Assembly (NCBI RefSeq): GCF_963675165.1
Contig: NC_087377.1
Coordinates: 7,829,122 to 7,893,121, forward strand
Length of the DNA stretch: 64,000 nucleotides
DNA from: Halichondria panicea
Taxonomy: Eukaryota; Porifera; Demospongiae; Suberitida; Halichondriidae
Reading direction: 5' to 3'
The translations under genes and the position numbers were made by a program. Under the pieces are notes generated by a model, which searched no databases, was not told where the DNA came from, and was given only the letters and a program-made list of their open reading frames with translations. Positions within the stretch are counted from its first letter, which is position 1; the number at the start of each line of letters is the position of its first letter. This document shows, piece after piece, positions 55,941 to 64,000 of this stretch.

Positions 55941-56883
55941 TAATGCTCACAACACTCTCCTATCTGAAATGGAAGCCATCAGGTATAATTTTTATATTTC
56001 TTATTAGCAAAACAGCATATTTCATTGCTTAGTATATACTTATATATAGGAGCATCAACCATCCCAAGATACTGAGTCTGCTAGGTGCCATGACTGTTGG
56101 CAATGGTCCTACCATTGCTCTCATCACAAATTATGTTAGGGGACGAAATCTGTTCTACGTACATGATTTTCAATGATGAAGTTTAGGTATATAGATGCGT
56201 CATGCATATATACATGCACATAACCATGTGTAAAAATTGTTTTGCTTAATATTTAGATGTCACCTCAGAGGAAAGTACTTATTGCAGTGCAAGTCATCCA
56301 AGCCATTGCTTTCTGCCACTCAATTAATTAAGGAATCCACCGCTTGTCCACATGCAGAGACATAAAACCAGCTAACATACTTGTAAGTATAATATACACT
56401 ATACTGAGCTGCAACTTGTATATGAACATCATTAATATTGCAGGTGGAGGAAGGATCAATGCGAGTATACTTGGGTGATTTCGGCTTAACCCGTATCTGA
56501 ACGGGTACGGTTTAATAGTACCAGAACATCAACAAATGGTGGTACACCGGGTTTCCAATCACCCGAAGTCCTCCAGTCAGGATGTGTAACTAAAAGCTGC
56601 GATATATATGCTGTTGGATGTGTTTTCATCGAGCTTTTTGGTGGTACCCCAGTATGGGGGAAACTCCCACTTTTCACAATTTTGACAAATTAATGTGGCA
56701 GTTAAAGGTAAAGCACCTGAAACTAACCATATTCAACCGATTGCAGTTAAAACTATATGTGATGACTGTATACAATACAATCCAGCTCTGAGACCTAAGG
56801 CCAGTGCTATACTGAGAAGGCTCTTAACTCTTGCGTAAATAAACTGTTATACACTGATCAACTATATATACACATAATGTATG

Positions 56884-57040
56884 TGCATATAATTATACCA
56901 TTTATCGTTTTGGTAACAATTAATGCATTGATTTTTTGGCATTTGTTATAATTATTTTAACCATCATAATTATATCCCTCCCTCATTATATTAAATTACG
57001 GAAATCATTAAATTTGTTTTTTTGTCTTCATTGTAATTAT
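56884..57040 (+). repeat. Duplicated 3' flank of the kinase gene
   Basis: Matches 23365-23490 (CATTTATCGTTTTGGTAACA, TTAATGCATTGATTTTTTGG, AAATTTGTTTTTTTGTCTTC), with ATAATTAT-type inserts present here and absent there. Confirms that the kinase copies share flanks and are products of segmental duplication. Confidence 0.8.
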
Positions 57041-57098
57041 AATGATTATCACAGAAAAAAAAAAAAAGATTTGTATGAGGTCACTTACAATTTCTAAC

Positions 57099-57300
57099 TC
57101 ATTAGATTTCATTCTCTATTTCATGCAATAATTCTACATACAACAATGTAGCTTCTTCAACACTTCTAGGGAGGATGTTGTGACCATTTCTCAGTATGCT
57201 CCTCTTTGCTAAAATAGCAAATTCAGTATCAACAGGAGGATCATACTGTTGCACCAGACTTAATAAAATCTAAGTCCAGGGGATCAACAGGGCATTTCAT
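57099..57300 (-). pseudogene. Unassigned minus-strand coding fragment
   Basis: Minus strand reads MKCPVDPLDLDFIKSG then, after a one-base shift, YDPPVDTEFAILAKRSILRN and SVEEATLLYVELLHEIENEI followed by a stop. It looks like a genuine C-terminal protein segment. I do not recognise the family. It lies downstream of truncated integrase copy 2 with a MITE in between, but no splice link is evident. Confidence 0.4.
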
Positions 57301-57432
57301 TTGCTCAGCACCTATATACATGCATTAGTGAGCGAGCAAATAATATCTACAATTTACATGCAGTGCATTGAAGCCCATCTTAAACAATTTAGGGACCCAA
57401 AACTTTCTTCAATCCCAAAGGTCATAATAAAT

Positions 57433-57831
57433 TACCGTATATCTTCTAATTTATCGGACACTTCTAATTACCCGGACACTCTTTTGGGCAATTTTCGTTG
57501 TTCTAATACAACGGACACTCCAGTACTTTAATATTACATTTGTTCTAAATATCCGGACAATACCTTGAAAAGTTGAGTTACCATTCATAGACGGCAAGTA
57601 AGACTTGGAGTGCTGCAGTTAGATAGCTTTGAGTAGCTAGTTTTAGATAGTTAGTGCAACTATTCAGTCGTACCTTGTTCTATTAAACTTAGCTAGCTCG
57701 CATGCAGCTGCTTGCTTGTTCTAATTATTCCGGACACTTCGCATGCTCTATAAAAATCTGTTCCAATTATACCCGGACAATTTCCAAAATAATTATTTTT
57801 TGCTGTCCGATAAATTAGAAGATATACGGTA
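57433..57831. mobile_element. MITE with repeated CGGACA motifs
   Basis: Ends TACCGTATATCTTCTAATTT..CGGACA, inverted at the right (TGTCCG..AAATTAGAAGATATACGGTA). The interior repeats TTCTAATTA-CCGGACA-type units at least six times, in direct orientation, near both ends. No coding sequence. It truncates the 3' exon of integrase copy 2. Confidence 0.85.
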
Positions 57832-57857
57832 TATAGAGGAGTTCCACTGCATGCATG

Positions 57858-59464
57858 TATTCCCAATAAAATCGATCCAAGTCAAATTGAATGAGATGAA
57901 AGAAGCAAAATCGGAGGCAATCTCTGTTGGAAGAGTATAACGTAATTATAGTATGCAAATGCATGCATATAATTATATATAATTATGTTGTGATTCAATG
58001 AAAATAGACATCATAGCAATTACCGTTCAGAAATGCTTGTGTTATCGTACAAGTCATTGTATACATCAAGCCCTATAATTATTATAATTATCACAGAGAA
58101 ATTAGAATTATTATAATTATGTTGCAATCGTGGATAATTATATCATGCATGCATGTGCATGTATTATAGCTTTAATTATACAATACACTTGCATCTATAC
58201 ACGCATGTGTATATATTAAAATTATTATATATATTTAAGACCCCGAGGAGAAGCACGATGCATGGTAATATAGAGATCTCTACTTACTTGAAAAAAGTCA
58301 ATCCACCAATAAATGCAAGATTTTAGCAACTGACTCCACAGTGCCTCGATTCTCTATGATTATGTATAATTATTATGCTAAAGTATAAGATACAGGTACG
58401 TATAATTATATATAATATATACTTGGTTTGATGTTGACCTCCCGTAACGGAAGCTGCTCAACCTACTCCTGCTGTCATTATGATTTCTTCGGAAGAATAG
58501 CTGAATGTAGGCCAGATCACAGTTCTCAGTTCCATAGTCACAGCGTAGCAATCGAGGGACTCCTGTGAATATTTTACTCAGTATAGTTACAAGCAAGCCA
58601 GCATGCTTCTTTACCATTCACAGACTCGACACTCTCAACAAAATAAGAATTTATCAATTTGGGATTTTTGTTTGTTGGTACCCACTTTCAGCCACATAAT
58701 ACGCCTTGAGTATCTACATGATAATAATGTGCATGGTCATTATAATTATAACTGCTGTGCATGTATAACTTGTACTCACCCATCAATGCAGCCATGTATA
58801 GAAAATCCATATGGTTTCAGTTTGTCATGCCCATCACAATGCCACATCTCATGCATTTGGGCCCTATAAATTATGTTCATAAAACAATCACAATCTGAAT
58901 TTGACAGCGGGCATGAACAATTAGTATACCTTAACACAATATTGTCTACGTTTCAAGCGATGTGACTGCCGTGCTAGACTTCCTTCTGGGTCTAAATTTG
59001 CCAATATATAGTCCCATAACTGTCTTCCTATAATTATATACCAGTATGAAATGTATGCAAATGCCAGTTATAATAATTATATATAATACACTATATGCAC
59101 ATTTACCTTGCCACTGGTTCATTGTACGTCTGTCTAATTCTTTGCCACATTCTCCTATAACCAATAAGCTTTCCTGATCCTGCAAGCTCTCTCTGTATGC
59201 ATGCACGTAGACTTCATGCATGTACGATATAAAGACAGCAACCATGCCATATCATACCTTTATTAACTTGTTTACTCTCCTTATATGCCTAGTTTGTTGA
59301 TATGAGTTGCGTCACACTCTTCTTCTTAAATTAAGTTGCTGCAGTAAAAGCTTGAGAGAAATACAAATTCCATGGAGACTTCTCAGGAACTGCAGTATTG
59401 TTTTGTAAGGGTAGCCTTCCTTAAAATACCTGCTAACCAAGGTCTTTCTGAGCTCACTAACCAT
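57858..59464 (-). pseudogene. Integrase-core (DDE) gene, copy 2, 3'-truncated
   Basis: Same exon plan as 27734-29461: start at 59464 (MVSELRKTLVSRYFKEG), an HTH-like exon with a 9-base in-frame deletion, an exon reading AGSGKLIGYRRMWQRIRQTY intact, the HCDGHDKLKPYGFSIHGCID exon carrying a TGCA insertion just before its start, the exon RLLRCDYGTENCDLAYIQ to RYGRSTSNQ intact (second Asp and a downstream Glu), and WSQLLKSCIYWWIDFFQ intact. The last exon is cut at FYWE by the neighbouring MITE (57433-57831), losing the WNTHRIR end. A TATA insert in exon 3 shifts the frame. Where copy 1 is broken, copy 2 is often clean, and vice versa. Confidence 0.8.
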
Positions 59465-59638
59465 GGCTAGATTGTTTGCGCAAGATTATGATTTTACTTC
59501 TAAACTGTGTTAATTCCCAGTACGCGAATGACCTTTGACCTCACCGTATTTGCAAACGGCCTCGCTTCCAATGAGTGGTGACCTCTGACCTCTAGTAACT
59601 AGGAAGTGAATTGGCTTCCGTACTAATTAACACAAATT
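57858..59638. repeat. Segmental duplication with 27840-29620
   Basis: High similarity over about 1.78 kb including introns and the start-proximal flank. Together with the kinase 3' region (21061-23490 and 56190-57040) it forms one larger duplicated block in the same order and orientation, kinase then integrase. Differences are dominated by short TA-, TGCA- and TAATTA-type indels. Confidence 0.85.
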
Positions 59639-59639
59639 A

Positions 59640-60225
59640 TTTACTGATTCAGTCCGTATCCTAGGTGATTTCCAGTGAATATGAGCCATATTTTACTTCC
59701 CCCAGGGAAGTATGGAATATGGCTCATATTTTTACTTCCTACAAGCACTATTCAACTTTTGAATCATCTTGACAATTTGTACACAGTAAAATAGCAATAC
59801 AGCATGCAAAAAGGCTTGTAGACTATGTTTTGTGCTATTGTCGTATTGACCTGAGCTAGCTAGCAGTCTAAGCTACTTATTACATGTTCATGAGGCTTGA
59901 AACACTGCAGTTCAATCCTTGCTCTGTTTTTCTAGTCAAGCTGTGGCTCAGAGGTAGAGCAGTGTTGGTAGACTTGTGCAATACTAATTTGAAACGGCAG
60001 CTGCTGAATATTGGTGGTGGGCGGTTCTGGTCAAAGTTTTAGCTTCCAGTAGTCTAGAACCTAGCTAGCTCTCATACCTGACAGCTGTAACTGTTCTAAC
60101 TGCATTTTCTGAGGCACAAGTGGCTGTGAGAGCAAGTTTGACTGTCTCCATTGATGTTCAAATGACTGTTTTGCTGTTTTTGCAATAAATAAATCAGTTG
60201 TTGACTGGTTGCCTAGTAATTATGG
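59640..60225 (-). repeat. 575-bp dispersed repeat, inverted copy of 41655-42230
   Basis: Joined at 59638 to the end of the integrase duplication. On plus it holds GCTGTGGCTCAGAGGTAGAG, an A-box-like string. Near-identical to its partner. Confidence 0.75.
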
Positions 60226-60303
60226 TTTATAACCAACCTCAGCCTCGGGCTGCGCCCTCGGCATTGGTTGGTTATAAGCCATAATTACTAGTGAACCAGT
60301 CAA
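60203..60303. repeat. Fold-back palindrome
   Basis: GACTGGTTGCCTAGTAATTATGG and the complement CCATAATTACTAGTGAACCAGTC pair, continuing through TTATAACCAAC/GTTGGTTATAA around a GC-rich loop (CTCGGGCTGCGCCCTCGG). Overlaps the end of the 575-bp repeat; the partner at 41655 lacks the second arm. Confidence 0.75.
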
Positions 60304-60397
60304 TAACTATAACATATTCCATACATCCCTTGTGCCCGTGTTATAACTATAACTTGTAGTTTTTTTGTACAAAGATCAAAGGAAAAACTATGCTAAC

Positions 60398-62535
60398 TAG
60401 AGCACTAAAGTGCAAACCCTCGGCTGGTGACGTGATAATAAAGAAACCAGAAGAGTGATAATGCAGTGCATGTAGCATGTATGACTAGCATGCGCTAGCA
60501 CAGCAACTCAAGAGCAAATAAAACTAAACTAACAACGTACATGCATGAGACGTGCACTATGGACTGGGATCACAGCAAAGAAGCCTGGAGTCTTAGACTA
60601 AGAGAAGTATGGCTCCTTCCAGGCTGGAGTACGTATAGGATCCAGAGTCAGTCAACAACCAGTCACAATTCTACTTTCTTGACAATTGTTCCTGGACGGG
60701 ATCACTTCAGCTGAAAATACATAATCAAGCCTTGACTACGTATTTTCAGCTGAAGTGATCCCGTACCTTGACTCAAGGCCACGTGGCAAGTTTAAGCTTC
60801 TTAGCTTTTGCTCGCTTTTACTCGACAAAGAAGCTTTAACATCAAAATCTGCCACTATTTAAACCAAGATATTGTTGTGTGAAGACTACCTATGCTGCAA
60901 ACGCAGTGCTATGGCATCCAGGTGAGTAGATATACTCGTTACAAACAAACAAACAAACTAGAGCACTAAAGTGCAAACCCTCGGCTGGTGACATGATTAT
61001 AAAGAAACCAGAAATATAATGCAGTGCATGTAGTGATGTTGTTATCATGTATGACTTGCACAGCAACTCAGGAGCAATAAAACTAAACCAGACTGGAGGC
61101 ATGCTGAAACATTTGAGTACTATAGATATATGCACTGTAGATTAGGATCACAGTAAAGAAGCCTGGAGTCTCAGAGAAGTATGGCTCCAGGTTCTGCATG
61201 GAGTAGGATCCCAGTCAGCAGCAGGAGCTATAATTCAAGCTTCTACTTTAGTGTTCCATGTTCCTGGTATATACAGTTTTCTACTTTAGTGACCCTGTTC
61301 CATCGTTCTTGGTACAGGATCACTTCAGTTATAAGTAACGCATGTGCTACATTTTGCTCGCTTTTATTAGACAAAGGAGCTTTAACACCGAAAGCTGCCA
61401 CTATCAAAAGTACTAACTTGTTGTGTGGAGGCTACTCATGCTGTAAACGCAGTGCTAGAACATCCAGGTAAGCAGACCTAGTCACAAGCTTATTCAAGCT
61501 TCTTAGCTTTTGCTCGACAAAGAAGCTTTAACATCAAAATCTGCCACTATTTAAATCAAGATATTGTTCTGTGAAGGCTACCTATGCTGCAAACGCAGCG
61601 CTATGGCATCCAGGTGAGTAGATATACTCGTGACAAACAGACAAACAAACAAACTAGAGCACTAAAGTGCAAACCCTCGGCTGGTGACATGATTATAAAG
61701 AAACCAGAAGACTGATATAATGCAGTGCATATAGTGATGTTGTTATCATCATCATGCATGACTTGCACAGCAACTCAGGAGCAATAAAACTAAACCAGAC
61801 TGGAGGCATGCTGAAACATTTGAGAACAGGTATATAGTAGTACTATAAATATATGCACTGTGGATTAGGATCACAGCAAAGAAGCATGGAGTCTCAGAGA
61901 AGTATGGCTCCAGGTCCTGCATGGATCCCAGTCAGCTAAAGCAAGCTTTCTGCTTTAGTGACCCTGTTCCAATATTGTTCCTGGTATATACAGCTTTCTA
62001 CTTTAGTGACCCTGTTCCATTGTTTCTGGACCTGGTACAGGATCACTTCAGTTATAAGTAACGCATGTGCAAGTTCTGTTCAAGCTACATTTTGCTCGCT
62101 TTTATTAGACAACGAAGCTTTAACACCGAAAGCTGCCACTATTAGAAGTACTGACTTGTTGTGTGGAGGCTACCCATGCTGTAAACGCAGTGCTAGAGCA
62201 TCCAGGTAAGCAGACCCAGTCACAAGCTTTTTAGCTTTTGCTCGTTTTTATTTGACAACAAAGGTTTAACATGAAATTCTGCCACTATTAAAATTAATAA
62301 CTTGTTGTATGAAGGCTATCCATGCTGTAAACGCAGTGCCATGGCATGCAGGTGAGTAGACTCACACATTACAAACAAACAAACAGACCAACGGACTACT
62401 ATACCCGTGGCCGCCCACGCGCGCCTCGGGTAACAAACCAACAGACTACTATACCTGTGGCAGCCCACGCGCCTCGGGTAACAAACAGACAGACTACTAT
62501 AACCCGTGGCCACCCACGCGCCTCGGGTTAACAAA
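60398..62535 (+). repeat. Head-to-tail array of the hairpin-ended repeat
   Basis: Three units begin with CTAGAGCACTAAAGTGC at 60398, about 60958 and about 61652. Inner junctions are ACAAACAAACAAA|CTAGAG and lack the GC-rich end hairpin, which appears only at the array's right end, where it is triplicated (62400-62530, CCCGTGG..CGCCTCGGGT separated by AACAAAC.GAC.GACTACTATA). TAA precedes the first unit and TAA follows the last GGGT. Apparent cysteine-containing open frames in each unit are the same non-coding repeat read through. Confidence 0.8.
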
Positions 62536-62580
62536 TGCCATAGACTAGGATCTACAACTGTAGTAACCACAGACCGTGCT

Positions 62581-62678
62581 CAGTGGCGTGTACAATGGGG
62601 GGCTTTGGGGGCTTGAGCACCCCCCTGTCCTCCCAGACAACCATGAAATATCACTCAGTAGCTAGCTAGCTAACTGTG
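62581..62678. other. Possible hAT-type MITE end
   Basis: CAGTGGCGTGTACAATGGGG followed by GGGGGCTTGAGCACCCCCC resembles the ends at 30361 and 40362. No matching right end was found before the next element. Confidence 0.3.
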
Positions 62679-63098
62679 CAGCTCCAGAGATACAGGGTTT
62701 TGCAGAATCTTTGAAATAGAGGGTGTAGAGCGTTCCTTATATGGATATCTAATGTTTACACATTGAGGTGTCATATACACATTGTGGTGAAATGCCAAGT
62801 CTGATTGGGAAGCAAAATTCAAAAACAAAATGGCTTTTTCTTGTGAAAAAAGCTGACCAAGGGGATATAAGGTGGAGAATAGTGCATCAGACAGAGCTGC
62901 TTGGACTGTCTTATCAAAGTGTTGCTGAGAATCTTCAAGTTGATCCATCAACTGTTTGGAATAGTGCATTGTTGACATGCTGACTAAGATCTACAACTTT
63001 ATGGTTGACCACAGATAACCTTATAAGGAACGCTCAACGCAAAACGCTTTTTTGTGGATATTGCAGATTCTGCAAAACCCTGTACATGCAGCTCTATC
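62679..63098 (+). mobile_element. Inverted-repeat element with HTH transposase remnant
   Basis: GCAGCTC..TACAGGGTTTTGCAGAATCT at the left pairs with AGATTCTGCAAAACCCTGTA..GAGCTGC at the right; a second pair, GAGCGTTCCTTATATGG and CCTTATAAGGAACGCTC, lies inside. Between them the plus strand reads DIRWRIVHQTELLGLSYQSV followed by LQVDPSTVWN, a homeodomain-like helix-turn-helix of the IS630/Tc1-type transposase N-terminus, starting near 62793. The catalytic domain is absent. Confidence 0.7.
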
Positions 63099-64000
63099 TC
63101 ATTGACACAACGACAAGTCATGATCTACCACGCCCAATTGAGCATGCGCAATCAGTATTGCCATTCCAATGGTTATGTAATGCTAAATAGCTGATCAAGA
63201 TCCTCTGCACTCTCCCAGTCACCTCTTGCTCCACTGAGAGATACTGAGAAGCAATGACTAACACCAGAATGACTGGACATCCCCATTGCAGTGATTGACC
63301 AGTTTGCTAGGATGTACCCCAGGAGAATAGTGCATGGAGATCCTACAAGATGACTGACTCATAATTATCACGCTATGAGATCCCATTTGAGTGTATTTAG
63401 CAGGGAACTATGAGCTATAGTACCGGTACTATAGATTGCTCTGGACTACAAACTACAACATTGTATTGTCATTTACAAGAAGATACACATGTAATAACAT
63501 AAAAACTAGTGTTCAAGCTGGCGCTGTGCTAATGCCTCTCGCCATGTTTTTGCTTTCGCTCAAAAGTATTAGAGTGTTATCTATAATGAATTTTATATTA
63601 AAGTTAGCTTATCTATATAAAGTCACTGAGAAGAAAAGACTTATTTACATGCATCTATTGTAAGTTATTATTTTTTGTATTATGTGGCTTACCAGGACAT
63701 CAAGAAAGAAGAAAATTGATTCTTCCAGGATCTGTAGTTCAGTGTATATAATATCTAAGAAGAAAAGACCTGTGTACATGCATATTGTTATCTATATTGT
63801 TATATGGTAGTGTTTTGTGGCTTACCAGGCCCTCAAGACAAAGATGATTCTGCCAGGAGGATCTGGATCTGGATCTTGGATATTATTTTCTCACACATGG
63901 GGAATGAGCGCGCATGCGCATTACATCCACAGGAATAATTAAAGGGTGTGTCCAAAGAGATCAATTTTACAAATGGCTACTGTACTGCTAGCTAGCTGTT
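63099..64000. other. No supported gene; short tandem duplication
   Basis: A unit with AAGAAAAGAC.T.T.TACATGCAT, TTATGTGGCTTACCAGG and CATCAAGA.A..AAGA appears twice (about 63625-63720 and 63750-63850). Otherwise anonymous DNA. No exon could be supported. Confidence 0.4.

Larger units (their letters stand above)
44514..56838 (+). pseudogene. Protein kinase gene copy 2, split by nested transposons
   Basis: Exons: 44514-44591 (MKQVVCEAPPHDVVNMVV..), 49156-49317 (three tandem ASNQPE(C/Y)A units, then an acidic stretch ending LRDE), 55491-55982 (EEIGQGTFGVVHKPIWRG: glycine loop, with AAK lysine), 56050-about 56188 (SINHPKILSLLGAM, alphaC end), 56257-56382 (catalytic-loop exon) and 56444-56838 (DFG, SPE, RPKASAILRRL, stop). 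The exons up to 55491 all join in phase 1. The fold and motifs suggest a TKL/RIPK-like kinase. It is dead: a frame shift or TAA after AAKD (plus a MITE), an ATTAATTA and a TGCA insertion in the catalytic-loop exon (56323-56330, 56353-56356), a TGA after DFGLTRI shared with copy 1, and further stops (GTTTAATAG) in the activation segment. A P-type transposon sits at the 49156 acceptor and a Ty3/Gypsy element fills the following intron. Confidence 0.8.

Noticed and set aside
59945..60010. Possible tRNA gene (GTGGCTCAGAGGTAGAGC)
   Set aside because: No cloverleaf with acceptor, anticodon and T arms could be drawn, and the string sits inside a dispersed repeat.

Overview
Animal nuclear DNA with no bacterial traits. 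It is AT-rich, intron-dense (GT..AG introns of about 50-500 bp) and packed with inverted-repeat DNA transposons, Ty3/Gypsy retroelements and segmental duplications. Three things suggest a sponge, most likely Amphimedon or a close demosponge: Ig/FN3/Sushi receptor genes with tyrosine-rich tails, an intron-rich integrase-core gene family, and short AT-rich introns. This is inference, not a database result. One 200-base assembly gap lies at 25886-26085.

Layout. 1-6600 holds three decayed copies of an extracellular-domain exon block plus inverted-repeat elements. 6760-9757 is receptor copy A, a pseudogene. 9758-13300 is its duplicated downstream region. 13396-15740 is a truncated Ty3/Gypsy element, broken by a helicase-bearing DNA transposon (about 15745-18263). 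19529-21060 is a run of inverted-repeat elements. 21128-21679 is the C-lobe of a kinase pseudogene. 23496-25730 holds dispersed and fold-back repeats. 27734-29461 (minus) is integrase-core gene copy 1. 29706-36625 is receptor copy B, which reads open through 12 exons (1902 nt, 633 codons plus stop). 36925-38340 holds two broken 3' receptor fragments. 38335-43330 repeats the 9.7-13.3 kb region.

44514-56838 is one kinase gene split by layered insertions whose target-site duplications can still be read. They are a P-superfamily transposon (44724-49147), a Ty3/Gypsy element (49323-55444) that itself holds a piggyBac-type element (49551-50468) and a 772-bp hairpin-ended repeat (54563-55334), and a PIF/Harbinger-like MITE in the P-loop exon (55598-55940). 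57858-59464 (minus) is integrase copy 2, part of the same duplication as the second kinase copy. 60398-62535 is an array of the hairpin-ended repeat. 62679-63098 is a small inverted-repeat element with a helix-turn-helix remnant.

Most coding material is mobile or decayed. The best candidate host gene is receptor B: signal peptide, Ig-like, two FN3, Sushi, one membrane segment, and a tail with a paired-tyrosine motif. The most unusual signals are the P-type element with a convergent second gene, the helicase transposon with a convergent zinc-finger gene, repeats headed by GC-rich hairpins, and short self-complementary insertions (TA, TGCA, TAAT types) that repeatedly separate paralogous copies and break frames.
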